Assembly (NCBI GenBank): GCA_025358155.1 | Contig: JANYKR010000237.1 | Location: forward strand, 1 to 35,471 | DNA: 35,471 bases | Source: Betaproteobacteria bacterium | GTDB lineage: Bacteria > Pseudomonadota > Gammaproteobacteria > Burkholderiales > Burkholderiaceae_C | Reading direction: 5' to 3' | Part shown: in pieces, positions 24,488-33,694 of the stretch | Layout: each line of letters starts with the position of its first letter | Numbering within the stretch: position 1 is the first letter of the stretch | Position numbers and translations under genes: made by a program | The notes under the pieces: generated by a model | What the model saw: only the letters and a program-made list of their open reading frames with translations | Databases searched by the model: none | What the model was told of the DNA's origin: nothing

Positions 24488-26038
24488 TCAGCCTGGCTTG
24501 TGCCGCGCCGCCCGCTCGGGCAGCGCCCCCGGAAAGTACAGCGCGGTCAGGCTCTTGCTGTGCACCGGCGAAAAGCCGGCCGCAGCCTTGCCGCGAGTCT
24601 GGCCCGCGCCCGGCCCGTGGCGGCGCCAGTCGCGCACCCAGAAGATGTGGTCGGCCACCGCCATCAGGCCGATGGTCTCGCGGTCGCCAACCAGCACGCC
24701 CTGCACCCGCAGGCCGAATTGCGCCCGGGCGGCGTCGAGCCGGTCCAGCGTGTCGGCGGTGCAGCCGAATTCGCCGTCGCTGACGATCAGCAGGTCGGCG
24801 CTGGCCCAGCGGGCCTCGTGCACCCGGTCGATGGCGCGGGCAATCGGGCCCTGCAAGTCGGTGCCGCCGTCAAAGCCCTGGCCCATCAGGTCGAGCAACG
24901 CGGCCAGTGCCGCACCCGGCTGGGTGCCGCCGGCCAGGGCTTGTTCGATGATCTCGTCGGGGCCGCCAAAGGCGATCAGCAGGCAGCCCCGCCGCTCGGC
25001 ATGCGCCGTGCGCACGGCCTGCAGCACCACCGCCTTGGCCACCCTCTCGGGTGCGCCGCGCATCGAGCCCGAAGTGTCGAGGCAGATGATGATCGGGCCG
25101 CGCTCCAGCGCCTCGGGCTGGGGCGGTGCGCTGGCCTCCCGCGGCGGCTGGGCCGGGTCGGGCCGCCAGTCGATCAGCACCGCCTCGCTGTCGTAGGCCA
25201 GCAACCGGCCCTCGGCGCGGCGCGCCCGCCACAGCTTGTGCAGCACCGGGTGCAGCAGCATCGCGGCCTCGCTGCCCAGCATGGCCTCGATGCGGTCGGA
25301 CAGGCGGATGCCTTGCAGCGCCCCCGGCGTGTTGGGCAGCCGGGTCTCCACCGGCTTGAGCCCGAATTGGCGGCTTGCGGTGCGCTCTGCCGATTGCGGT
25401 GGCCGGGCGGGTGCCTGGGCGGCGCGCTCAGCCCGACCGAGCCGGCGGATCATCGCGGCCAGCTCGGGCAGCCGGGCCAGGGTGTCGCTGATGTGCTGGG
25501 CGGCCTGCCACTCGCGCCGGCTGAGCTGGCCACGCAATTCGTCCCAGCGCAGTGCGCCCAGATCACCCAGGCCCTGCAGCAGTGCCAGCACCGCGTCCCA
25601 GTCGCCCTTGAGGACGGTCCAGGCGCTGCTGAACTCGGTGGTGATCTGGGCGATAGCCTGGGCGCGGTCGAGCCGGGGCTGCAGGTCGATCAGCCGGTCG
25701 AGGTGCCACAGCAGGCTGCGCAGCAGTTGCTCAGACAGCGCGTCGGAGGCGCGGCACAGGCCGGCCAGGCCCAGCGCGCCGGCCGCGTTGCGCAGCGGCG
25801 CCAGCGCTGTGGGGTCGCCAAAGTGGGCGTCGTCCGCTGGCAACTCACCCCTGGCCAGCGCGCTGCGCCAGCGCTGCAGATCGGCCAGGCGCTGCGCGCT
25901 GGTGTCGGCCTCGCCCGTGCCGGTGTGGCAGACCAGCGCGGGCAGCCACAGCGTGCGCGGCAGCGCGGCCAGTTGCTGGAACGGCTGCTCCAGCGGGCTG
26001 GCCGGGGGCACGGCGGTGGCGGGCTGGCGGGGCCGCAT
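24488..26038 (-). CDS. VWA-domain protein, ViaA/CoxE type, partner of the adjacent AAA+ ATPase
   Basis: 516 residues. N-terminal helical region, then a Pro-rich linker (about 205-225) and a C-terminal von Willebrand A domain (about 315-490) with an intact metal site: DTSGS (321-325), T393 in GGTDL, and D421 in IVSDGEF. The length is close to E. coli ViaA (about 480 aa). ViaA works with RavA, and here the RavA-like gene lies 48 bp upstream on the same strand. In E. coli the pair is linked to respiratory Complex I, fumarate reductase and aminoglycoside uptake; a similar chaperone-like role is inference. The C-terminal 25 residues are basic. Confidence 0.87.
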   Translation of the reverse strand: MRPRQPATAVPPASPLEQPFQQLAALPRTLWLPALVCHTGTGEADTSAQRLADLQRWRSALARGELPADDAHFGDPTALAPLRNAAGALGLAGLCRASDALSEQLLRSLLWHLDRLIDLQPRLDRAQAIAQITTEFSSAWTVLKGDWDAVLALLQGLGDLGALRWDELRGQLSRREWQAAQHISDTLARLPELAAMIRRLGRAERAAQAPARPPQSAERTASRQFGLKPVETRLPNTPGALQGIRLSDRIEAMLGSEAAMLLHPVLHKLWRARRAEGRLLAYDSEAVLIDWRPDPAQPPREASAPPQPEALERGPIIICLDTSGSMRGAPERVAKAVVLQAVRTAHAERRGCLLIAFGGPDEIIEQALAGGTQPGAALAALLDLMGQGFDGGTDLQGPIARAIDRVHEARWASADLLIVSDGEFGCTADTLDRLDAARAQFGLRVQGVLVGDRETIGLMAVADHIFWVRDWRRHGPGAGQTRGKAAAGFSPVHSKSLTALYFPGALPERAARHKPG

Positions 26039-26086
26039 CGGGTGGGTGTTGCCGGGCCTTGACGCCGCAGTGTGCCGACGCGCCGG

Positions 26087-27637
<1,551 letters not shown>

Positions 27638-27692
27638 GCAGGCCCTGCCAGGATCAGTTGTGCAGCGCCCGATCGCGCCGCCCCGCCGCCGC

Positions 27693-27718
27693 GCCGGCCG
27701 CAGGCTGCTGCGGCCGGC
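27693..27718 (-). terminator. Strong hairpin between a transferase gene and the RavA-like gene
   Basis: GCCGGCCGCAG / CTGCGGCCGGC, a perfect 11-bp stem with a four-base loop, about 50 bases past the stop of the minus-strand glutathione transferase gene and 56 before the RavA-like start. No T run, but the stem is very stable and the position fits a transcript end. Confidence 0.5.
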
Positions 27719-27769
27719 CAGTCAGGCCGTCGTGGAGGGCCGGTTGCAAGCGCTGATCGGCCAGGCGGA

Positions 27770-28450
27770 TCAAACCCAGGGTGCCGGCAGGCCCTCGTCG
27801 GCCAGCACCCGCTGCACCGCCGGCCGGGCCAGCATCCGGTCGAGCCAGGCGCGGATCGCGGGCCGGGTGCGGGCCGGTGCGGCCGGGCGGCCTTCAAAAC
27901 CACGGGTCCAGCGGCAGAGCATGAAGGCGAAGGGGTCGGCCACGCTGTGGTGCGCACCCAGCAGCCAGGGCTGACCGTGGCCCGCGAGTTGGGCCTCGAT
28001 CAGGTCCAGCAACCCGCCAACCCGGGCCTGGGCATGGGCCTTGACCTGGGCTGCGCCTGCCGTGTTGCCGGCATCGACCAGACGTTCGGGGTAGAAGTAG
28101 TGGATCAGCGTGGCCTGCAAGCTGTTGCTCAGCCAGAACAGCCATTTGTAGGCCTGGGCCCGCTCGGCGCTGCCCAGGGGTGGCAGCAGGCCGTGGCCTG
28201 GGGTATGGGTCGGACCGTCCGGCAGTTGGTCAGCCAGGTACAGGCAGATCGCGGCCGACTCGAACAACACCAGGTCACCGTCGCGCAACGCGGGGATCAG
28301 CCCATTGGGGTTGAGCGCGAGGTACGCCGGCGCTTTGTGGGCGTTGTGCTCGCGGTCCACCAGGCGCAGCTCGAAAGGCAGCGCCAGTTCGTGCAGCACG
28401 ATGTGCGGCGCCATGCTGGCGTTGCCCGGAAAGTAGTGCAGTTCGATCAT
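27770..28450 (-). CDS. Glutathione S-transferase family protein
   Basis: 226 residues. Thioredoxin-fold N-terminus MIELHYFPGNASMAPHIVLHELALPFELRLVD with a Ser near position 12 as candidate glutathione-activating residue, LNPNGLIPAL with the cis-Pro, and FESAAICLYLAD as the ES-AI glutathione motif; the helical C-terminal domain ends WLLGAHHSVADPFAFMLCRW and RPAIRAWLDRMLARP. It resembles the proteobacterial Beta/Ser-type group, distinct from the two transferases at 23-24.5 kb. Divergent from the tungstate transporter operon. Confidence 0.9.
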   Translation of the reverse strand: MIELHYFPGNASMAPHIVLHELALPFELRLVDREHNAHKAPAYLALNPNGLIPALRDGDLVLFESAAICLYLADQLPDGPTHTPGHGLLPPLGSAERAQAYKWLFWLSNSLQATLIHYFYPERLVDAGNTAGAAQVKAHAQARVGGLLDLIEAQLAGHGQPWLLGAHHSVADPFAFMLCRWTRGFEGRPAAPARTRPAIRAWLDRMLARPAVQRVLADEGLPAPWV

Positions 28451-28567
28451 GGCTGGCGCTCGGTGGGGTGACGGTGGGAGGCTGATGATGCCAGCGCACG
28501 GCGCCAGCGTGAGGCGTCGATCCGATGTGCCATTCAGCGACAGCGGTGGCCCGAGCCCGTGCCCGGC

Positions 28568-28585
28568 TATGCACGGCGCTGCATA
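28568..28585. promoter_or_regulatory. Candidate operator upstream of tupB: TATGCA-N6-TGCATA dyad
   Basis: A perfect six-base inverted repeat with a six-base spacer, centred about 47 bases before the tupB ATG. The size and spacing resemble ModE/TunR-type oxyanion sites, although the core differs from the known TATAT consensus. A near copy of its outer pattern (CTATG-N8-TGCA) occurs upstream of aorA. Confidence 0.4.
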
Positions 28586-28623
28586 TCGCGCCGGCGTGCT
28601 GCAGCGGCAAGAATCGCGCCCTC

Positions 28624-29352
28624 ATGGACGCCTTCTCCCAGAGCCTGCTGCTGGCAGCGCAACTCATCGCCCAGGCCGACAGCAACCTGTGGCGCATCGT
28701 CGGTCTGTCGCTGCAGGTGTCGGCCACCGCCTGTGCGGTGGGTGCTGGCCTGGGTCTGCTGCTGGGCGCCTGGCTGGCAGTGGCGCGGTTTGGCGGGCAG
28801 GCGCTGGTGGTGGGCGCGCTCAACACCTTGCTGGCGCTGCCGTCGGTGGTGGTCGGGCTGGTGGTCTACCTGCTGCTGTCGCGCTCGGGGCCGCTGGGCG
28901 CCTGGGGCTTGCTGTTCACGCCGACGGCGATGGTCATCGCCCAGAGCATCCTGGTGGTGCCGCTGATCGCCGCGCTGTCGCGCCAGCTGGTGGCCGACGC
29001 ACTGCGCGAGGGCGGCGACGAGTTGGCGGCGATGGGCGCGGGCCGGCTGCTGTCGGCGCTGCTGCTGCTGGCGCATGAGCGGCGCGCGGTGCTGACCGTG
29101 CTGCTCACGGCCTTTGGCCGGGCCGTGGCCGAGGTGGGCGCGGTGATGGTGGTGGGCGGCAACATCGACGGCGTGACCCGGGTGATGACCACCGCCATCG
29201 CGCTGGAGACCAGCAAGGGCGACCTGCCGCTGGCGCTGGCCCTGGGCATGGTGCTGCTGGCCGTGGTGGCGCTGATCAACCTGGCGCTGGGGCTGACGCA
29301 GCGCGGGTCCGCCGCTGGCGGGGCCGGGTTGGCCGCCGGGATGGCGCGGTGA
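28624..29352 (+). CDS. tupB: Tungstate ABC transporter permease TupB
   Basis: 242-residue inner-membrane permease with about five to six helices (first near residues 16-45). The TupB/ModB-like loop is visible as ALREGGDELAAMGAGRLLSALLLLAHERRAVLTVLL, followed by FGRAVAEVGAVMVVGGNIDGVTRVMTTAIALETSKGD, a block typical of TupB and its close relatives. ATG 28624 is preferred; the frame opens earlier at 28525 but that leader is Cys/Ala-rich and not family-like. The next gene starts inside the stop codon (GTGA). The order tupB-tupC-tupA differs from the usual A-B-C order. With an aldehyde oxidoreductase of the tungsten family directly downstream, tungstate is the likely substrate. Confidence 0.92.
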   Translation: MDAFSQSLLLAAQLIAQADSNLWRIVGLSLQVSATACAVGAGLGLLLGAWLAVARFGGQALVVGALNTLLALPSVVVGLVVYLLLSRSGPLGAWGLLFTPTAMVIAQSILVVPLIAALSRQLVADALREGGDELAAMGAGRLLSALLLLAHERRAVLTVLLTAFGRAVAEVGAVMVVGGNIDGVTRVMTTAIALETSKGDLPLALALGMVLLAVVALINLALGLTQRGSAAGGAGLAAGMAR

Positions 29353-30128
29353 GGGCGCCGCTGATCACCCTGCAGCGGGCGGGTGTGCGCTTTGGCCCGC
29401 AGTGGGCGCTGCAGGACATCAGCCTGCAATTGCACCGCGGTGACCGGATTGCGTTGGTGGGGGCCAACGGCTCGGGCAAGACCAGCTTGCTGCGCCTGCT
29501 CAACGGCTTGCTTGCGCCCAGCACCGGCCAGCGCTTGCTGGGTGCGGCGGCCGATGACGCTGACGCGGCGGCGCAGGCCGGCGCGGCCGTCAGCGCCGGC
29601 GGCGTGGCGGCCGGACCGCGCCGGCGGCCGGTCACGGCGATGGTCTTCCAGCGGCCGTTCTTGCTGCACGCCAGTGTGCGCCGCAACCTGCTGCTGGCGC
29701 TGTGGCTGGCCGGCGTGTCGGGCGCTGACCGGGCGGAGCGCGCCGGCCAGGCGCTGGCCCGCGTGGGCCTGCAAGCCCTGGCCAACCGGCCGGCACGCTC
29801 GCTCTCGGGTGGCCAGCAGCAGCGGCTGGCGCTGGCCCGGGCCTGGGCGGTGCAGCCCGACATCCTGTTTCTCGACGAGCCCACCGCCAGCCTCGACCCG
29901 TCGGCCAAGCGCGAGATCGAAACCCTGATCGACGAGTTCGCCGCCGGCGGCATGGCCTTGGCGATGAGCACCCACAACCTGGGCCAGGTCAAGCGGCTGG
30001 CCAACCGGGTGCTGTTTCTGGACGCCGGCCGGTTGGGGGCCGACCTGGGCGTCGATGATTTTTTCAGGCGCAGCGGCAGGCCTCCCGAGCTTGTGCAATT
30101 TCTCAAAGGGGAACTGCCGTGGACATGA
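29349..30128 (+). CDS. tupC: Tungstate ABC transporter ATPase TupC
   Basis: 259-residue ABC ATPase on the cytoplasmic face of TupB. Walker A GANGSGKT (about 35-42), signature LSGGQQQR, Walker B DILFLDEPTASLD and H-loop STHNLGQVKRL are all intact. Between Walker A and the Q-loop there is a short Ala/Gly/Pro-rich insertion (AAQAGAAVSAGGVAAGPRRRP) before TAMVFQRPFLLHASVRRNLLLAL. GTG start overlaps the tupB stop (GTGA) and its own stop overlaps the tupA start, giving a tightly coupled operon. Confidence 0.93.
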   Translation: MRAPLITLQRAGVRFGPQWALQDISLQLHRGDRIALVGANGSGKTSLLRLLNGLLAPSTGQRLLGAAADDADAAAQAGAAVSAGGVAAGPRRRPVTAMVFQRPFLLHASVRRNLLLALWLAGVSGADRAERAGQALARVGLQALANRPARSLSGGQQQRLALARAWAVQPDILFLDEPTASLDPSAKREIETLIDEFAAGGMALAMSTHNLGQVKRLANRVLFLDAGRLGADLGVDDFFRRSGRPPELVQFLKGELPWT

Positions 30129-30979
30129 AACGACGACTGCTGGACCGGGTGGTCACGGGCGTGACGCTGGGGCTGACACTCTTGACCCTGGGGTCGCCGG
30201 GGTCGGCGCTGGCCCAAACCCCAGCGCCAGCGCCTTTCATCGTGATGGCCTCGACCACCTCGACCGAGCAGTCCGGCCTGTTCGGCCACTTGCTGCCGGC
30301 CTTCAAGGCCGCCACCGGCACCGAGGTTCGGGTGGTGGCGCTGGGCACCGGCCAGGCCCTGGACATGGGCCGGCGCGGCGACGCCGACATCGTGTTCGTC
30401 CACGACACCGCAGCCGAGGATAAATTTGTCGCCGATGGCTTCAGCCCCAAGCGCCTGCCGGTGATGTTCAACGACTTTGTGCTGGTCGGGCCGGCCGCCG
30501 ACCCGGCCAGGCTGCGCGGCAAGGACATCGGCGCCGCGCTGCAACGGCTGGCTGCCGTGCCCGCCCCAGGTTTCATCTCGCGTGGCGACAAGAGCGGCAC
30601 CCATGCCGCCGAGCTGCGCTACTGGACGCTGGCCGGCATCGACCTGGCGCAAGCCCGGCCGCCCGGCTACCGCGAATGCGGCTGCGGCATGGGCCCGGCA
30701 CTCAACATCGCTGCCTCGACCGGCGCCTACGTGCTGACCGACCGAGGCACCTGGCTCAGCTTCAAGAACCGCGCCGACCTGGTGGTGCTGGTCGAGGGCG
30801 ATACCCGCTTGTTCAACCAGTACGGGGTGATGGTCGTCAGCCCGGTGCGGCACCCGCATGTCAAGGCCGCCCTGGCCCGGGGATTTGCCGACTGGGTGGT
30901 GTCGCCGGCCGGCCAGGCGAGCGTTGCCAGCTACAAAATCAACGGTGAGCAGCTGTTCTTTCCGAACGCCGGCAAGTAG
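30119..30979 (+). CDS. tupA: Tungstate-binding periplasmic protein TupA
   Basis: 286-residue periplasmic receptor. Signal peptide: basic MDMKRRLLDR start, hydrophobic VVTGVTLGLTLLTLGSPG, cut after ALA-QT. The oxyanion site opens with MASTTSTEQSGLF, matching the TTTS motif of TupA, followed by VVALGTGQALDMGRRGDADIVFVHD and FISRGDKSGTHAAELRYW, both family hallmarks with the conserved Ser/Thr and Arg-Gly-Asp. GTG 30119 has AGGGGA at ideal distance; an in-frame ATG at 30125 would give an ATGA overlap with tupC. Unlike ModA, TupA binds tungstate very selectively, which suits the tungsten enzyme downstream. Confidence 0.95.
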   Translation: MDMKRRLLDRVVTGVTLGLTLLTLGSPGSALAQTPAPAPFIVMASTTSTEQSGLFGHLLPAFKAATGTEVRVVALGTGQALDMGRRGDADIVFVHDTAAEDKFVADGFSPKRLPVMFNDFVLVGPAADPARLRGKDIGAALQRLAAVPAPGFISRGDKSGTHAAELRYWTLAGIDLAQARPPGYRECGCGMGPALNIAASTGAYVLTDRGTWLSFKNRADLVVLVEGDTRLFNQYGVMVVSPVRHPHVKAALARGFADWVVSPAGQASVASYKINGEQLFFPNAGK

Positions 30980-31080
30980 CTCCCGGGCCCGCGCGGTGGC
31001 CTCAAGCCCCTGGCAATGCGATTGATTCTCAAGCCACCGATCGGGTCGTCACAGGCTGGAACATCCGCGCTGAAGTTCTT

Positions 31081-31108
31081 GCCACGCCTAGGGTATGGCC
31101 TAGGTGGC
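31081..31108. promoter_or_regulatory. Paired CCTAGG sites in an imperfect dyad upstream of aorA
   Basis: Two GCCTAGG copies (31086-31092 and 31098-31104) exactly 12 bases apart, each containing the palindrome CCTAGG, and framed by GCCAC and GTGGC. The element lies 102-129 bases before the aorA ATG in the 230-bp spacer after tupA. Two helix-phased palindromes look like a binding site for a dimeric regulator. The protein is unknown. Confidence 0.45.
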
Positions 31109-31120
31109 TGCGCGGGCACG

Positions 31121-31139
31121 CTATGTCAATGATTGCACA
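31121..31139. promoter_or_regulatory. CTATG-N8-TGCA element upstream of aorA, resembling the tupB dyad
   Basis: CTATG followed by eight bases and TGCACA, centred about 80 bases before the aorA start. It shares CTATG-N8-TGCA with the dyad in front of tupB (28567-28583), at the same spacing, but its symmetry is degraded. Confidence 0.3.
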
Positions 31140-31209
31140 GGCCTCGCGCATGCCTTTGGCGTGCGGGTGGGCTGCAACCCCAATCCTGAACCTTGCGGAG
31201 AAGATCGCC

Positions 31210-31683
31210 ATGCAGAAAAGCCTGCACATCAACCCGGAGAAATGCACCGGCTGCCTGCAATGCGAGATGGCCTGTTCGTTCGAGAACTACGGCGTCTACG
31301 CGCCGGCCAAATCGCGCATCAAGGTGTTCGACTTTCACCACACTGGGCGCAAGGTGCCTTACACCTGCACCCAGTGCGACGAGGCCTGGTGCCTGCATGC
31401 CTGCCCGGTCGAGGCGATCACGGTCGACAAAGCCACCGGCGCCAAGGTGGTGAGCGAGTCGACCTGTGTCGGCTGCAAGGTCTGCACCATCGCCTGCCCG
31501 TTTGGCACCATCAACTACGTGCAAGAAACCGGCAAGGTGCAAAAGTGCGATCTGTGCGGCGGCGAGCCGGCCTGTGCGGAAGCCTGCCCCACCGGCGCAA
31601 TCACCTACATCGACGCCAACTGGACCGGCTTCGACAAGATGGCAGCCTGGGCCGACAAGCTCGGCAACCAGCCCGGCGCTTAA
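31210..31683 (+). CDS. aorA: Aldehyde oxidoreductase electron-transfer subunit AorA (four-cluster ferredoxin)
   Basis: 157-residue polyferredoxin of the DmsB/HybA-like type. Sixteen Cys in four groups, at 12/15/18/22, 53/56/61/65, 86/89/92/96 and 113/116/122/126, are enough for four [4Fe-4S] clusters, forming a wire from the tungsten subunit to the flavin subunit. There is no signal peptide, so it acts in the cytoplasm. ATG 31210 is preceded by GGAG nine bases upstream; an in-frame start at 31123 would add a non-conserved leader. In the Aromatoleum enzyme the corresponding AorA subunits stack into filaments. aorB follows 40 bp downstream. Confidence 0.9.
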   Translation: MQKSLHINPEKCTGCLQCEMACSFENYGVYAPAKSRIKVFDFHHTGRKVPYTCTQCDEAWCLHACPVEAITVDKATGAKVVSESTCVGCKVCTIACPFGTINYVQETGKVQKCDLCGGEPACAEACPTGAITYIDANWTGFDKMAAWADKLGNQPGA

Positions 31684-31723
31684 GCCAGCCGCCGCACCCC
31701 CGAATCGGAAACAGGAGAACAGC

Positions 31724-33571
31724 ATGTCCTGGGCAGGAAAAATCCTTCGCGTCAACCTCACCGCCGGCACCGTCACGTCCGAGCCGCTCAACATGGGCTG
31801 GGCCAAGCAGTACCTGGGCTCACGCGGTCTGGCCACCAAATACCTGGTCGAAGAAATCGACGCCACCGTCGATCCGCTGTCGGTCGACAACAAGATCATC
31901 TGGGCCACCGGCCCGCTGACCGGCACCATGGCGTCCACCGGCGGCCGCTACACCGTCGTCACCAAAGGCCCGCTGACCGGCGCGATTGCCTGCAGCAACT
32001 CGGGCGGCTACTGGGGCGCCGAGCTCAAGATGGCGGGCTGGGACATGGTCATCTTCGAGGGTGCATCGGCCAAGCCGGTCTATCTCTCGATCAACGACGA
32101 TGTGGCCGAGCTCAAGGACGCCGCCCACCTCTGGGGCAAGAGCGTCTGGGTGACTGAAGAAACGCTGAAAAAGCAGCACCAGGACCCGCAGCTGCGCATC
32201 AGCTCGATCGGCATCGCCGGCGAGAACCAGGTGCTGTATGCGGCCGTGGTCAACGACCTGCACCGAGCGGCCGGCCGTTCGGGCGTGGGCGCGGTGATGG
32301 GCAGCAAGAACTTGAAAGCCATCGCGGTGCGCGGCACCAAGGGCGTGGGCAATATCGCCAACCCCAAGGAGTTCATGCGCGTCACCTACGAGAAGAAAAA
32401 AATCCTGGCTGAAAACGCCGTCACCGGCCAGGGCCTGCCGACCTACGGCACCCAGGTGCTGATGAGCGTGATCAACGAGATGGGCGCGCTGCCCACCCGC
32501 AACCACCGCGACAGCCAGTTCGAAGGCGCCAAGGACATCGGCGCCGAGGCCATGGCAACGCCGCGCGAGAGCGACGGCAAGAAGCAGCTGATCACCAACC
32601 AGGCTTGCTTTGGTTGCACGATCGCCTGCGGCCGCATCAGCAAGATCGACCCCACCCACTTCTCGGTCGTCAACAAGCCGCAGTACTGGGGCGCCACCGG
32701 CGGCCTGGAGTACGAAGCGGCCTGGGCGCTGGGTGCGGCCAACGGTGTCAATGACCTCGAAGCGCTGCAGTACGCCAACACCATCTGCAATGAGCAGGGC
32801 ATGGACCCGATCACCTTCGGCACCACGGTGGGCGCGGTGATGGAGCTGTTCGAAATGGGCGTGATCACCCAGGAGATGATGGGCATCGCCGCGCCCTTTG
32901 GCTCGGCCAAGGCGCTGTGTGAACTGGCCGACATGACCGCCAACGGCACAGGCTTCGGCAAAGAGATCGCCCAGGGCAGCAAACGCCTGACCGCCAAGTA
33001 CGGCCACCCCGAGCTGAGCATGAGCGTCAAGGGCCAGGAGTTCCCGGCCTACGACGGTCGCGGCATCCAGGGCATGGGCCTGGCCTATGCCACCAGCAAC
33101 CGCGGCGCCTGCCACCTGCGCGGCTACACCGTAGCGTCCGAGGTATTGGGCATCCCGGTCAAGACCGACCCGCTGGTGGCTGAGGGCAAGCCCGAACTGG
33201 TGATGGCCTTCCAGGACGCCACCGCCGCATTCGACTCGGCCGGCATCTGCATCTTCACCAGTTTTGCCTGGGGCCTGGCCGATGTGCAGCCGCAGGTCGC
33301 GGCCGCCTGCGGCGACGAGTTCACGCTCGAGAACCTGAGCCTGATCGGCGAGCGCATCTGGAACATGGAGCGCGATTTCAACAACCGCGCCGGCTTCACC
33401 GAGAAAGACGACACCCTGCCGCCACGGCTGCTGAACGAGGCGGTCAAGACCGGCCCGGCCAAGGGCCTGGTCAGCAAGCTGCCCGAGATGCTGCCCAAGT
33501 ACTACGAGATCCGGGGCTGGGACACCGGCGGCCGCCTCAAGGCCGAGACCCGCGCCAAGCTCGGTTTGTAA
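31724..33571 (+). CDS. aorB: Tungsten-containing aldehyde:ferredoxin oxidoreductase, catalytic subunit AorB
   Basis: 615 residues, the standard length for the AOR family. It oxidises aldehydes to carboxylic acids at a bis-metallopterin tungsten site; some members run in reverse with strong reductants. Opening MSWAGKILRVNLTAGTVT and YLGSRGLATKYL are the family N-terminus (first pterin domain), with WATGPLTGTMASTGGRYTVVTKGPLTG after it. Cluster ligands are C295, C298, C302 (CFGCTIAC) and C509 in DSAGIC, a variant of DxxGL(C/D). Also AGRSGVGAVMGSKNLKAIAV and GGLEYEAAWALGAANGV near 327-342, and the substrate/cofactor loop NRGACHLRGYT. AGGAG is six bases before the ATG. Base composition matches its neighbours. 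Confidence 0.95.
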   Translation: MSWAGKILRVNLTAGTVTSEPLNMGWAKQYLGSRGLATKYLVEEIDATVDPLSVDNKIIWATGPLTGTMASTGGRYTVVTKGPLTGAIACSNSGGYWGAELKMAGWDMVIFEGASAKPVYLSINDDVAELKDAAHLWGKSVWVTEETLKKQHQDPQLRISSIGIAGENQVLYAAVVNDLHRAAGRSGVGAVMGSKNLKAIAVRGTKGVGNIANPKEFMRVTYEKKKILAENAVTGQGLPTYGTQVLMSVINEMGALPTRNHRDSQFEGAKDIGAEAMATPRESDGKKQLITNQACFGCTIACGRISKIDPTHFSVVNKPQYWGATGGLEYEAAWALGAANGVNDLEALQYANTICNEQGMDPITFGTTVGAVMELFEMGVITQEMMGIAAPFGSAKALCELADMTANGTGFGKEIAQGSKRLTAKYGHPELSMSVKGQEFPAYDGRGIQGMGLAYATSNRGACHLRGYTVASEVLGIPVKTDPLVAEGKPELVMAFQDATAAFDSAGICIFTSFAWGLADVQPQVAAACGDEFTLENLSLIGERIWNMERDFNNRAGFTEKDDTLPPRLLNEAVKTGPAKGLVSKLPEMLPKYYEIRGWDTGGRLKAETRAKLGL

Positions 33572-33594
33572 GCCTCAACGGCCTGCGCTGGATT

Positions 33595-33618
33595 CAAGGC
33601 GGTTTTCGGACCGCCTTG
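33595..33618 (+). promoter_or_regulatory. Perfect hairpin between aorB and aorC
   Basis: CAAGGCGGT / ACCGCCTTG, a nine-base-pair stem with a TTTCGG loop, 24 bases after the aorB stop and 77 before aorC. There is no T tract, so it may stop transcription only partly, or protect the 3' end of a processed aorAB message and so set the ratio of AorA/AorB to AorC. Confidence 0.6.
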
Positions 33619-33694
33619 TCGTTGGTGGGCTCCCGTCCGTACCCGCAGGCCGCGCCACCGCCGCGGACTGCCTTGACCGCTGAAAGTTGATGCC

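Noticed and set aside
24500-26062. 520-residue open frame on the plus strand
   Set aside because: Antisense to the VWA gene; composition of a shadow frame.
31014-31035. Possible FNR box (TTGATTCTCAAG) upstream of aorA
   Set aside because: Half-sites do not match TTGAT-N4-ATCAA spacing; anaerobic control is plausible but not shown by this sequence.
31094-31120. Sigma-54 promoter before aorA
   Set aside because: No GG and GC pair with the required ten-base spacing was found.
31123-31209. Upstream in-frame start for aorA
   Set aside because: The additional residues do not resemble ferredoxins, and ATG 31210 has a ribosome site.
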